The notes below the pieces were generated by a model. It did not search any database. It had not been told where the DNA came from and saw only the letters and a list, made by a program, of their open reading frames with translations. A program made the translations under genes and the position numbers. From the NCBI GenBank assembly GCA_012184525.1, contig WOFQ01000061.1, forward strand, positions 148,924 to 212,923: a stretch of 64,000 bases of DNA, given 5' to 3'. Source of the DNA: Xenoacremonium recifei (Eukaryota; Ascomycota; Sordariomycetes; Hypocreales; Nectriaceae). Positions 45,301-56,905 of the stretch are shown here, one piece after another. Each line of letters opens with the position of its first letter. Within the stretch, counting starts at the first letter, position 1.

Positions 45301-46229
45301 TTTGTTCTTTGTTTCAATGAATAATGAAGGATAATCGGACAAAGTCAAAAGATTCTCTCTCAAGGTCCCTCCGAGGTTGGTGACTGAATTAAAGCCGACT
45401 AACTGTACTTAGGCAAACTATTGCCAGTGAGGAAGGGCTCTGATCGTAGGTGCAGATATCAGCCGGGTTTAAAGCCTTGTTTCCTCACTCTCGTGATCTT
45501 TATTTCGTCGGAAACTGGTGGGCAGCTAGACACCTTGGATACCGTATCTCTGGATTTTTGCGGTATCAGGACTCCCTGCATTACCACCGGTGAGTTCAAC
45601 CTTGCGTCAAGCGGTAGATTGATAGGGGCGTAAGGGAGCTGTTAGTCACGGACAACGGCGGAACCACTAATGCACCAACGGCATCCGGTTTCCCAGGTGA
45701 CTCCGCTCGTTCCAATAGTGCCGGACTCCGGAAATCCAGCACAGGATGACAAAACAAATGTGATTACGAGAACAGTTAGTGGCGAATAAGAGATGAAAAG
45801 GTTGGTCCTGCTGCTAAGCGCAAAAAGAGGTCCCGAAGTGGTTATTGTTTCTTCAGTCTCTTGGCTCCCATTCCATAGGAGGAAACGAGCGCGACGTCTC
45901 CTACCCTGGTTTCCCGTAGGTTAGGCTATTGGAAGTGAAGCTATCACCTAGGAACAGTGCCTCAGTAAGATAACGAGAAATCTGTGAATATGGCGGGCAA
46001 TTGGTCAAGTCAATAATTAGCATATGTCCACATTAAAAGCGGTACGTCTCAAGGAGCTTTCTAGTCTAGAGAATAAAACATGTCATTTGTATACTAGGTC
46101 GTATGGTTGAACTTCGTGACTACTATTATTCAGAGATTTATGTATCGTTTAACCCAAAAATTTGTCCAAGTTGTTTGGCATGAAAGCGAGATACTTTCAA
46201 CAAGATACACCTTATCGGGCTGAACGTGG
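45301..46229. promoter_or_regulatory. promoter of P450 2 and permease 3' flank
   Basis: No gene. The dyad CGGACTCCG lies at 45722-45730, about 420 bases upstream of the P450 2 start. Confidence 0.45.
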
Positions 46230-48258
46230 TCAGTGATGGAACTTGATAGACGTCGGCCCGTTAAACGCTTTCCGCGAGTAAAATGCCCAGTTAACTACTC
46301 CTAGCAGACCAGCACCACCAGCGACGACACATGCGTAATCTAATGGTGGATTTATTAGCTCTCTGGAATGTTGAGAGTATGAGCTAAGGTTAAGGAAAAA
46401 AAAAAGGACAGTAACAGAAAGGAAGAATGTGTCCATACTCATCTCATTGGCTCCAGGGTGGGGTGTTGTGGGAAGGAGCATGAAGGAAGTCGTGATGAAC
46501 GTGAATAGAACCGTTACCACATTCGTGATCCAACCTAGCCAGTCCGGAAGACGGAAAGTACGGGATGGTGGTAGAACTTCAGGTGAGCGGCGATGCCACA
46601 GTAGCAGGGCGGTGGGCACGCAAAAAGTGAGTTGTTGTAAGACGGCTGCCACACCAATGATGGAATTAAATGCTAAATGGAGGTCAAATCAGTTTCCAAT
46701 TCAACGGACGTCGTATTCTCTTTCCCAGTCCTCGGTTTGATGTGCAGCTCACCTAAGCTGGAGAATAAGTAGATGCAGCCGATTAGGAACATGACCAAAG
46801 CAATAAGTGCTAGAGACCAAATGGGGGCATTAAGGCCCGGATGAACCTTGGAGAGGTGCTTGCGGAAGGGCAGGCCACCATCAACAGCAAAGCTCCAAGT
46901 CATCATCGAGGCCACCTGGCAGCTCACTATGGTACCACCTGGCAAGAGGATAATGCAGACCACCGTGAAAATGATAGGAACCGCGCCAGTTCGCGTAGCT
47001 TGATGCCAAACTTCAAAAAGCGGAAACCCCGAAGGCGTAGCCAGCACAGCATCAAAGTCCGTCACGCTGTAAAGAATGGCGAGAACAAAGGTCAACAAAG
47101 TAACAAATGCAATACCCACGGCTGCCAGAACCGTCTGTGGAACGATTTTTGGTGCGTTGTTGACCTCTTCCACCAAGTGCACGACTCCATCCAGTGGCGT
47201 GAAAGCAATCACTGGCGAGGAAAGCCCAATTAGGACTTGAACACCCGGCGACCAACCAGAAATGTCTGAGAATGTGTTCCAGATGACCGAAGAATCCTGT
47301 CGTTTTTCTGTCATGGCTAAGGTTGTAACTGTGAAAACGACGAACGCAACAAGACTCAAAATGACTATTATCAGACCACTATGTTAGACAATATACACGC
47401 AGTGCGATTTTATATGGCATGGAAGGAATCGATGATACTTTGATAAAGTATAAAAGTTGCTCTCTTAACAGAAGATGCTCAAGCGACTCACAAGTAAACG
47501 AGTAGTACGTCGACAGTATTTTTTTGCCGAAGAGGTTCATGAATATGCTCAATGCCAACATAGCTTGGTAAAATAAAAACCCTTGCCAGGGTTTGGTTTC
47601 GAAATTCGGGTTTGTATAAAATATCAGGGCGTTGCAACAAAGGGAGATGGCGCCGGCACTGGAAGCGGCGAGAGTCATCCAAGAGAACCAGCTTGTAAAA
47701 CCAATGATATAACTCTAGTGTTTGTCATAGTCAGCCATACCGGCCATCGTAAGGCTCAGTCAAGAAATCTCGTGGGGATCTTACTAAGCCTCTTCGAATA
47801 CTCGTAGGTGCCAAGAGGGACGTCCAATGATACTGGCCTCCGGTCGTAGGATAGGCAGATATAAGTTCAGCAAGTGTCAAGCCAATACACACGTAGATAG
47901 GAATAACGATCAGTACTCCGGTGACGGTTACAGTCGGACCAAATGACAAAGATACAGTCATTGTAGCGGCAACAACAAGCCAACAATTGGTCGAGTTATA
48001 GCCCGCTGCCATAACTCCTAGGAAGCCCAAGTCCTTTTTAAAGTGGACAGCCTCGTTAAGCCCAGCATGGCCATTGCGATCATATATGAAGCCCTCCTTA
48101 ATCGACTGTCCACCGTCAATGACCGGAGAAGTTTCTGCTGGCCTGTGAGCATCAAGGGCAACATTGGGCGTCGAAGCCATCATGGTTTCCCTACGGGTCT
48201 TATCTATTACACCAGATTTGACCACAGTCAGGGAGGTATCCTCAGGGTGCGAGTTCAT
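46230..48258 (-). CDS. APC-family amino acid/GABA-choline permease
   Basis: Plasma-membrane permease of 557 aa with about 12 membrane segments. Exons 48258-47785, 47714-47492, 47364-46753, 46672-46439 and 46360-46230, all phase-consistent. A hydrophilic ~70-residue N-terminus precedes the first segments. Landmarks of the fungal GABA/choline/polyamine permeases are LAELISAYPTTGGQYHW and SPVIAFTPLDGVVHLVEEV, and a later loop carries LPPSRTFRLPDWLGW. It would import a nitrogen-containing or other small substrate for the surrounding enzymes, but I see no known CGG dyad in its immediate upstream region, so membership of the regulon is less certain than for its neighbours. Confidence 0.9.
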
Positions 48259-48904
48259 ACTTGAGTTTGCAAGTTCAGAAAGTTGGATGGGCTATGGTCG
48301 ACTCAAAAACATCCACAGAAAGGTGCGATCGCTAAGAATTGCAGCGTAGAATCGGCTATTATCCAAAACCAAGCCGGCTGCTGTGGCCTTTTATGGATCC
48401 GATGAAGGGGACGGTCATACCTTGATACATCAGTGTTAGTCGGGCTGGGCGCCGCAATAAGGCGCAGGGGTATCTTTGGGCTAACGAGTTAGTCTTATCT
48501 TGTAGAGTACGTGGCTCGGGGGTTGACTGGAGATATGTTGGAGAACCGGAGGCAGGAATCCATACCTAGCCGAAGCTGCCGCTACACCGTTAGCGTTGGA
48601 ATGACTCCCCGGGCCCCCTATGATCAGAATTCCACCTATTATCAAGATGGCTAGATCGATCACGTCCTGTCGTACTTGGATTGGTGAATAGCTTGCTGTC
48701 ATGAATGCCTACTTCTTTAAGAACAGACTACACGACTCCCAGTACAGAACAGGTTAAGATCTAGATGAAAATTAAAATAAGAACACTCAATTTTCTCATG
48801 CTCAATTATAAGCCTACTAATGAATGATGTAGGTCTCACGGTGGTTCAGTTATGACCAATAGCATGGATGTATGAACGATGGAGCTGGAGGGTGTTCGCA
48901 GCTC
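48259..48904. other. intergenic between permease and cupin 2
   Basis: Promoter side of the permease plus the 3' flank of the cupin gene. An open frame at 48481-48702 (- strand) has a short hydrophobic Ile/Gly-rich stretch but no start context, domain or splice partner that I can support. Confidence 0.4.
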
Positions 48905-49600
48905 CTAGACACACTTCTTCTCCACGTAATATTCCGGATATGAGACTTTATAACCTAGAATCCAAAACCCCCACCACCCCATAGCGACTAAAAACATCCT
49001 ACTTGCCACGATACCAAGCCATTTGAATGGCATCGGGATGGCTAACGGCGTGTCAGCTGCCCTTAAAAATACCATGAGCTGGAAGAGGCTGGGAGACTGC
49101 AAGGATTCGCGGCAGTCGTCGAGGTAACCAAAAAAGTTACGGAAGAATCGTTCTTCTCCCTCAACATCTTCTGGCGTTAAATTAACATCAAGGATAAGTG
49201 GCTCGATCGCCGATGCGTTGTGAATTTTGTGATTGAGCCCTTTTTCGATCAAAGCCGTCTTAGGCGCATCTGGGTCGCTGGCTGACAATGTCATCCACGG
49301 CTTCTCGGCAGTGTCCCGGAAAAGGTGGCAGGATCCTTCAACGATGCGAAAGTGCTCGGTCTGGTTGATATGGTAGTGAAATGGCGGCACCATGATTGAA
49401 GGGGGTTTGCTCAAGTCAAAGGGTGGGTGAACATTCCTGAGCAAGTAATCTGCGCCCGCGGACCTGAACTCCAGGGAGGACGCGCCATTCTCGTAGACGA
49501 TGGGATTGTCGGCCGCCCTGTTTGTTCTGGAGGGCAAAGGTGCTCGTAGAAATGAAAGCATCGTGGAGGACGTGGGAGAAGACCACGAGGAGGACTGCAA
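48905..49600 (-). CDS. cupin-domain protein with C-terminal membrane segment
   Basis: Single-exon protein, 231 aa from 49600, or 218 aa from the second ATG at 49561, which begins the more conserved-looking MLSFLRAPLPSRTN. The cupin core has PPFHYHINQTEHFRIVEGS, with metal-ligand His and Glu, and GLNHKIHNAS as second motif. It ends in a hydrophobic segment (FLVAMGWWGFWILGY), so it may sit in a membrane. Such cupin proteins occur in secondary-metabolite clusters as isomerases or cyclisation helpers, but the function here is unknown. The promoter holds a triple overlapping CGG-N3-CCG array. Confidence 0.8.
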   Translation of the reverse strand: MQSSSWSSPTSSTMLSFLRAPLPSRTNRAADNPIVYENGASSLEFRSAGADYLLRNVHPPFDLSKPPSIMVPPFHYHINQTEHFRIVEGSCHLFRDTAEKPWMTLSASDPDAPKTALIEKGLNHKIHNASAIEPLILDVNLTPEDVEGEERFFRNFFGYLDDCRESLQSPSLFQLMVFLRAADTPLAIPMPFKWLGIVASRMFLVAMGWWGFWILGYKVSYPEYYVEKKCV

Positions 49601-50771
49601 CTGAGCATCTCAACAGTTGATCAGGCCCCTTGTCGGGACGCGAGTGCCCTTAACACGAAGTGTCAGTCAACATTGGGAGCGTGGCCGCAACAGGAATTCT
49701 TTGCTCCCATCATCTGGGAGGTTCCTATCACAATGAACGCACCGGACCCGGGATCCGGAATCCGGAATCCGGACTCCACCACCCTTCTTCCAAAGGCAAT
49801 CCAATAGGATGCCTCGGTGCTTGGAGGGGTCACCACGAGCAAACCCATCCGCAAGATTGAGTAGCGATAGCCATTTCGGAGCGGCATAGACTACTCGGTA
49901 CTTGTTATCTTCAAGAAGAACTTTGAGAGTCAGGTATAGACGAACTCAGTAAGGTGCCGGCTCATACAAGTCCGGGAATAAGGCAGTCGACACCTTGAGA
50001 GCTTGATGCTCTATAGGGTAACTTGGAATCCCATTGACTCTGAGGTTATGATACGAGTAGAAGTTGGGGGTTGATTGACAAGTGGCAACCTTCAAGCCTA
50101 GTTTAATCTAACACAGCGAAGTGCATAATGATTACCTCTTTTAATGCTCATAAAAAGCCTAGAATACATCAAGAATTTCTTACTACGTGGTCGATTATGA
50201 GGCCTCCTCGTCGATCAGGTAAGGTCAACTTAGATTAAAGACGCAACCTCGCCCGTACGTAGAGGCCTTCAGTACAATAGGACGAGACTCGGTGCCGAAC
50301 CTAGTCCTGAGCAATTTTCCTTCCCATTGTCTCCACCAACAAAATATGAGCACTCCGTATAGTGACAAAGGTAACGGCCCGTCCTCACTTATCCAATCCA
50401 TCATGATAACACATGAACAGCAATAAACAAGCTACAGTAAAAGACCAATCGATTTCAGTCAGGCTACATAAAAGGCTAGGGTAGGCCCTAGCCTTCTTCA
50501 GTATGACCAAAGTGGTAAGCTTCAGGAGCTTATCAAACAAGCAATCGTTGATTGGAGATTGGAAAGCGGGGAAGACGGGGGGGTGGGGGGGGGTTGAGAG
50601 AGATTTAAAAGTGACAGCATTGCCAGAACACAAAATCCAAAGAGTTGGGCGGTACATTAGCCTCAAGCGTCACTCAGCAAGGCATATTGAGCATACTAAA
50701 AACAACCACGAGTCAAAACAGCAAAGGATCAGTCCTAATTGGCTCATTTGATGTGACGAGCCGGCGTGAGA
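49601..50771. promoter_or_regulatory. divergent promoter region of cupin 2 and the cluster regulator
   Basis: No supported gene. Contains the CGG array at 49749-49771 and a G7-T-G9 run at 50577-50593 that could form a G-quadruplex. Confidence 0.5.
49749..49771. promoter_or_regulatory. three overlapping CGG-N3-CCG dyads at 7-bp period
   Basis: CGGGATCCG (49749-49757), CGGAATCCG (49756-49764) and CGGAATCCG (49763-49771) overlap by two bases each. A fourth, imperfect unit CGGACTCCA follows at 49770-49778. The array is about 150 bases upstream of the cupin gene. Best candidate for a high-affinity regulator site in the window. Confidence 0.65.
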
Positions 50772-53535
50772 ATGAGCTTCCCAACACCACCACCACGCCA
50801 GCTTCCTGCTGTATGCACACGATCCGCTCCCATGCTTAGCGTGCCAAGGTCTACTGTACTGACATACGACTTCTACTACAGTGTGATACATGCTTTATAA
50901 AGAAGGTGCGTCATCGCAGGTTCTAGCGAACCTCCGGTACATTTGAGTAATAAAACGAGTTAGTACTAACGTGGCCTTTGGCGTAGACAAGATGTGATAG
51001 AAAGGATCCATGCTTCAATTGCGCAACGGCGAAAATTACGTGTCTGCGGAGACGGCCCAGGCAGACCGGCATGAACCGAAACAATATCAACAATAAGTAT
51101 TCTTGCAACCCGTCACTTATTGACAATTCCGCAAAGCTGATTGGGGCAAGCAGTGACGGCCGCGATAATGACCGCCTCGACGCGGTACTGGAACGTATGA
51201 CACGTTTGGAAGAGTCTTTGACGCGTACATCCTCGAGCCGGGTCACCTCCGAGCCAGAGGACCGCCGGACATCGACTCGCGCCGCTTCTCATACCTCAGA
51301 TGCCTTAACTCCGACTTCGGATCCGCAGGCATGGGGGCAGGGCCCGGAATGGCCGTCCCCAGTATCTCGAAGCACTGCATCAAGAAACTGGCAACCAGTA
51401 AGCCGGAAAAGGGTGGCTGAATCCACGCTCGAGACTTCTCGAACACACCCAAGAAATCCGTCGCAACCACCGCCGCTCCCGGAAGAAGCAAGCCAGAGCC
51501 CAGAGGACCGAGTCCTTGCTTCGCTGGACCTGAACCGCTATCTGCGACCCATTGGTGGTTCAGTGCGCAGCAGGGAGACTGATCCGAGCCACCAGAGTGT
51601 GCTAGAATCCGCGATCCGGCTTGCCAAGCAGGCCATGTCTGAGCCGGACCTCAAGTACAACGACGACCAACGGCACAATCCTTACGAACCTAGCATGTAC
51701 CCTAGTGCTGAGTTTCTTCACCTTCTACTACATGGTGAGACTATTACTCTTCCCTGATGTCTCTACTTTTCCATGCTTTTAGACATCTTTCTCACTCTCT
51801 CCCTAGTCAGAAACACCTCGGGCCAGCAGTCAAAGGGGGCTGCGCCACACTACTTCCTAGGGTTATTTGCCAGTTGCACCAATGAGACTCTGGAACAGAT
51901 GGCACTTGCTCTTATAGAATGCACAGTCCATGGTCAAGAGCGCACTCAGTACCTCATCTGTGTCAATCATGTCGCTTATTCCTTTATCACGGCGCTGCAT
52001 TCGAGCCCCTCCCCGGGTATGCGCCGTGAGCTTCAGCGATCTAAAGCCCGATACCGTGACAACATCCTCATGGCCGTCAACAAGCTTGATACTACAATAC
52101 GGCCAGATATCTCGCTGCTTTATGCACTCCAGTCTGGGGCATGTGCTCCCCATTCTCTATTTTCTTCCCTCTTCATAGCCGTTGGCTTCGTGGGAGATCA
52201 CGCTAACATTTATGCCTGCTCTTAGGCTCAGTTAATGCAGGACATTGGCCGCATGCGTATGTGCTGGAAGCTGAACACGCTTTCTTGCAAAGTGGCTGCG
52301 GCGCTTCGAGGCCACTCGCTGGTAGAAACCGGCCTTTCAAGACCTGACGATATAGTTACGTTCCGAGTGGCGTGCATACGGTCGTACATCTACGACACTG
52401 CGTTGTCCGCGAATAATTACCAGCCCGCTTGCCTAGCCAAAATGGACATTGAGCGATCAATACTGGACACGGAAAATCCAGGTGATGCTATGTTAAGCAT
52501 TTTGCTGTCTTTGTCGGAGGTTCAAGAGATCATCATCCTTGAAACGAGAAAGCTCGCAGCCCCGGGCCAAACACAACAACTGGATACAGTACGACTTGCA
52601 AGACTACGCCCACAGATGAGAGATATTCGTGCTGAGGCAAAGAATGTGAGTTATCGGGACGATTAGCCACATGTGTATGATTGGCTTACACTATGTCCAA
52701 AAGTACCGAGATCGACCACAATCCAGAAATGACGCCTACCTGCAGTTCGAATGGGAGACTATTGACTTCATATACTACTCAGTGATGACTACCCTTACAC
52801 GTCTTAGCTCGGCTAGTGATGATCCGGTTGCACACCAGCAGTGTCTAGCAAATGCAAGAAAATGCTTAGCGACATTACAGAGACTGCTAGAGACAACAGC
52901 TGCAGAGCCGCAACAAGACCGATACATTAGCTCCTTAGCCTGGTGAGTAGCCCCTATCTGCAGGATACTTCTAGATAGTAAAGCAGAGACGCTTATTCCA
53001 ATCGCCTCGCAGGATCGTTCCACTCTTCCCATTACGACCGTTGTACTTCGTATTTGCGAATGTGGTTGGAATATCAGATAACGCGGACATCAGGCTTCTG
53101 AGGAACCTTACAGAAGCACTCGAAGGACCAGCGCAAGTGCTTCACTCGATCCTGGAGGTTCATCACATGTGCACCTCTTTGCTTGATCTATATGATGACT
53201 ATATTGAGAGATCTGCAAACTACTCTCAGGATGAACTCGCTCGACAAAGCGAGACATCTCGCCCCGCTAACTCTGCCGAGTACAGAAACATCTCGGCACA
53301 AACTCACGGTATCCACCGGGCTCCTGGTGCGCCAATGTTGCCGCCAGGATATCAGGCCAGTACTCTAATCTCAGGGCCGGGACAGCAAGAGTATGGACTT
53401 GGAATGAACGTCTCTGCACATCATGGTCCGACTTTGATGGCGATGGGGGTAGCACCATCTATAGACCCTATTTACTTTGACGACCAGGTCAATTGGGAAC
53501 TATTCTTCGCTCAACCCACGATGGAGCTTCTATAG
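50772..53535 (+). CDS. Zn2Cys6 transcription factor, candidate cluster regulator, with a 24-nt micro-exon
   Basis: Nuclear regulator, 782 aa. Exons 50772-50810, 50882-50905, 50987-51734, 51783-52138, 52226-52645, 52704-52942 and 53013-53535. The long frame at 51071 lacks a DNA-binding domain. Upstream splicing supplies it: exon 1 gives MSFPTPPPRQLPA, the 24-nt exon 2 gives CDTCFIKK and exon 3 begins TRCDRKDPCFNC. Together they make C-x2-C-x6-C-x5-C-x2-C-x6-C. Acceptors have CTGAC and CTAAC branch points. The intron after 52138 appears to be GC-AG; a 45-nt GT-AG alternative at 52181-52225 is less natural for the protein. The middle is Ser/Pro-rich, and the C-terminal half is a fungal-specific regulatory (MHR-type) domain (ISLLYALQSGAQLMQDIGR). 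It lies inside the gene set whose promoters share CGG-N3-CCG sites. Confidence 0.83.
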
Positions 53536-53727
53536 TCACAGACTCTGGTTCTTTGGCAAATTACGACTTCTCGAGCTTCCTATGAGACAAAAAACTCTGC
53601 GTCTGTGCTTTCTGTGCTTTCTGTCCATGATGGACCTCATACGCAAGACGCAGCTTAATCTTGCCTCTATCTCAACCTAGTTGTCGCCGGCCCATGTGCA
53701 ACACGAAAGAACTTCAAACTTTCCAGA

Positions 53728-54996
53728 CTACAGCACCTGAAAGTCAAGAAGAGCCTTTCCGGTGTTCTTCCCTGCAAACAGCTCGACGAGCCCGGTTGGA
53801 GCATTGTCGAATCCCTTAGTCTCGTGGAAGACAACCTGTATTTCACCTTCTCTGATCCACTTGGCGACATTCTCAAGTTGCTGAGGACGGTACTTGTCTC
53901 CGAGACCGTCCTCAAAAATATTCATTCCACGCCATGTTAAACGCTTGCCGGGCATTTGACTGGTGGTGCGAATTCCGTATTGCTCCGCAGGAACAACGTT
54001 GTATTGGGAAGAATATCCGCACGCGACTATGTATGAAGAGTATTGCTGTAAGCCTGGACATGGATACTAAACCGGAATAGGGGGTTTGCATGAGCTTTGA
54101 CAGGGTCTTACCTATTCGCCCTAATGGTCTCATGGCGTTGATTGCAGATTCTAGGAGCTTGCCACCGGAATTATCATAGTAAACTTAAAGATAGTTAGCC
54201 AATGGAAGCGGGGAGGTAAATGGGAGGCGAGTATATGATAATTGAACTCAATTCTGCGTCCCTCGACAAGCTATGAGACAAAGGATGACGAAATGGTTCA
54301 CTTACTGTCAATTCCATTTGGAGCCAGCCGTTTTAGGTGACCATCGACATTTCCATCGTGGTAGCTAAATGCGCCATCAAACTTGAAGACGTCGGTCAAG
54401 AGCTTGGCTTTCTTCTCGGACCCAACGCTACCGATTACTGTGAGTCCCTCACGCTTGGCTAGCTGGCCGACCATCTGACCAACCGCCCCAGAGGCAGACG
54501 AAACGAGAATGGTCTCGCCACGCTTTGGTTGGCCGATCTCGTACAAGCCCGCATATGCTGCTAGCCCCGACATCCCTAAGGGACCTAGAAATAGCTTTGG
54601 CTCCAATCCTCCAAGGTCATCAAGTAAGGGAAAGAAATCGGGTGCCAGTTTTCCGGTCACGGAAATGTACTCCTGAATAGGGGCCATGCCTATGACCAAG
54701 GTACCGGGTGCTAAGGCGTCAAGGTTAGACTGCAGGATGCGAGCCAGTACAGCGTTGGGAATCACGCTTCCTACTGGTAGTGGCTCAAAGCCATCCCTCG
54801 CGGCTTCGGGCGCGACTAGGCGGTGCCGCAGATAGGGGTCGAGAGAAGCGTAGAGGACCTGCGCCGTGAAGCCTCCAGCAGGGGGTTTGGCATCGCTGTT
54901 GAATTCATTCGTCTGTACCTGGAGATGCTTCCCTGCCACGGGAAGGCCATTTGAGACCTCAGCGAAGATAAGTGACTTATTTTGTACCATGTTCAA
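53728..54996 (-). CDS. MDR-family NADPH-dependent enone reductase (leukotriene B4 dehydrogenase-like)
   Basis: Zinc-free medium-chain reductase of 353 aa. Exons 54996-54306, 54183-54112 and 54026-53728. N-terminal catalytic part: LDPYLRHRL and GMAPIQEYISVTGK. Nucleotide-binding part: LGPLGMSGLAAYAGLYEIG then VSSASGAVGQMVGQLAK, followed by IYYDNSGGKLLESAI after splicing. The C-terminus QVVFHETKGFDNAPTGL is typical. Family members reduce the C=C bond of alpha,beta-unsaturated ketones or aldehydes. A second in-frame ATG two codons downstream (54990) could also start. It reads toward the 3' end of the regulator gene with 192 bases between. Its upstream region has a CGGCCTCCG dyad at 55190-55198. 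Confidence 0.88.
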
Positions 54997-55701
54997 AGTT
55001 GTGTGCTTTCATACAACTTTCGATCTTGCTGATGGCCAAGACAAGAGCTTTTGAATGTAAAGCTACAAAGGGCCCAATTCAAGGAATGGTTGAGCAAAAG
55101 GTACCTTGCTTTACATGGATCAGCTAGATGCCTTAGTTTCATCATACCCAGGGGTCCCGCAGTGCTATCAGCCCGGACACTGAAGCCCTCGGCCTCCGGC
55201 CGGCGAACTGTTTTTCTCACCCCCCAGGGTTAGAGCTCACGCCACTAGCTGTCTCGCTGGCTGTTTTGTGTGGGAGATCGAGCTAAGGGTGGATTCCAAG
55301 ACACTCAGTCGGACGACACGACGTTCGATGTGTCCGGGGATACAGTCGTCCTTCTCCATGACGATAATTCGAGTCCCGCAGCTCTTATCGCCACATCCTT
55401 TCAAAACTTGAAAAAGCAGATCGGAGGAATTATGGCATTAAGGAGATGCCACTTTATGCGACCCCTTGTTGAAGAAATGCGTTCCTGCATTTGAGAAAAT
55501 CATGGTATACCCGTCGTCCAATACACTGCTCAACGTATCGAGTGTGTAGGTCTTGAAATGATACAATGAATACATTTTACAGGAGTCACAAAAGAACATT
55601 TTTGGTTAAAGGGTCTTATGAGATAATGAGAACTCTGTGTCGTGTTTTATACTATAATATTGAACCAAGTTTTATTGAGCTTCCCTGATAAATCACTTTT
55701 C
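54997..55701. promoter_or_regulatory. promoter of the MDR reductase and 3' flank of the hydrolase
   Basis: No gene supported. Dyad CGGCCTCCG at 55190-55198 about 195 bases upstream of the reductase start, inside a GC-rich palindromic patch. Confidence 0.45.
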
Positions 55702-56905
55702 CTACTCTCGACCTCCACGTAGTAGCCATCCGATTCCCTTAATGGAATCTTTAGGGTACTTCGCACTGGATGGGTGCTCCGGAAAGTTGGGGACAAACAT
55801 ATGTGGAAGACCCGGGTAAATATCCACAAGTGTACGAACATCATACTCGGTTCGGAGCACGCGTTCATAGATCAAACCCTCATCACGTAGGACATCCAGG
55901 CCACATATTTGGAAATATGTTGGAGGCATGCCTGCGTGGGCTTCACCTCTACCACCAGGCCAGTTGATGGGGCTCCATATAAATGAATTTTCCAAGTCAT
56001 CAGGCTGGTAGGCCTCAGTATACATGTCCATGAACGCTTTGTTGAGCACGGGGGCGAATGCGTTCTGCTCGCGGCTTTGGTACAATGTCTTGTGCTCTGG
56101 CTTGACAGCTTCAGGTGCCAGCACCAGCGGCACATTTAACCACATGCCCGTCAGGGGATGAGGGAGCTTTTCCTCGCGTGCCATGTGCGACAGCACAATT
56201 GATATGTTGCCTCCAGCAGAGGTGCCTCCTAAGATGAAACCCTTCGACAAATCTGCGCCAAGTTTGCTTGCGTTACTAGCAATCTGCGCCACATGTAAGC
56301 AGCTCGCGAATCTCATTTCATGCAAATGGAAAAGGACACTACTTACCCACTTCAGCGCATCCCAACAGTCATTTGTCGCTGTGGGAAACTTATGTTCGGG
56401 TGCAAGTCTGTAACTCAAGCAAACGGCAACGCAATCATGCTCCTGGACAGCAGCCACAGCAATATGCACTTCCATTTCCGGAGCACCGTAAACGAAACCT
56501 CCGCCGTGGATGATAACAACAAGCGGGCGTCCTCCAACACTAGTATCATCCGACTTCGCTTGTGGGCGGTAGAGGAGTGCGCGTGATGAGCCGCCATCTC
56601 TGCGTGGTATGGCGATCTCCTCACCAATAACTGCGCCGTTAGTATTCTGCAGTACTTGGTCTGCAACTGCTCTAAACTTCGGATTCCAAAGTGCGCGAGT
56701 CGGTATGATGGTGGTAATGTCGGGAGACTTTTTCAGTTGTGGTTTGTCATTGGTCTTGATCATCTGCAGTATGGAAGTTTCGTTAATCATCCTGCGAGTC
56801 CATTCTGTAGCTGACCAAACTGCTGGGCACAAAGCTTACCTCCTCAAGAATGGGATCGATGCGGCCCAATGACGGCCAGGTCGCAGGATCATGATAAGTT
56901 AACAT
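55702..56905 (-). CDS. alpha/beta hydrolase (HSL-type esterase)
   Basis: Hormone-sensitive-lipase-type esterase, about 360 aa. Main exons about 56791-56347 and 56283-55702, with a 63-nt in-frame intron between (GTAAGT...GCGCAG), so the unspliced form would also be open. Oxyanion motif HGGGFVYG, nucleophile GGTSAGGN, acid in QICGLDVLRDEG and catalytic His in GLPHMFVPNF are all present. The start is unresolved. The ATG at 56905 gives a family-like N-terminus (SLGRIDPILEE), but splicing the obvious GTAAGC donor at 56840 to the CAG before 56791 works only with the frame of the ATG at 56892. A one-base change here or an unusual splice would explain it. It could cleave the ester made by the BVMO. 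Confidence 0.83.

Noticed and set aside
48481..48702. Ile/Gly-rich open frame on the - strand as a small membrane protein
   Set aside because: No start context, no relatives recognised, and similar frames arise by chance in this base composition.
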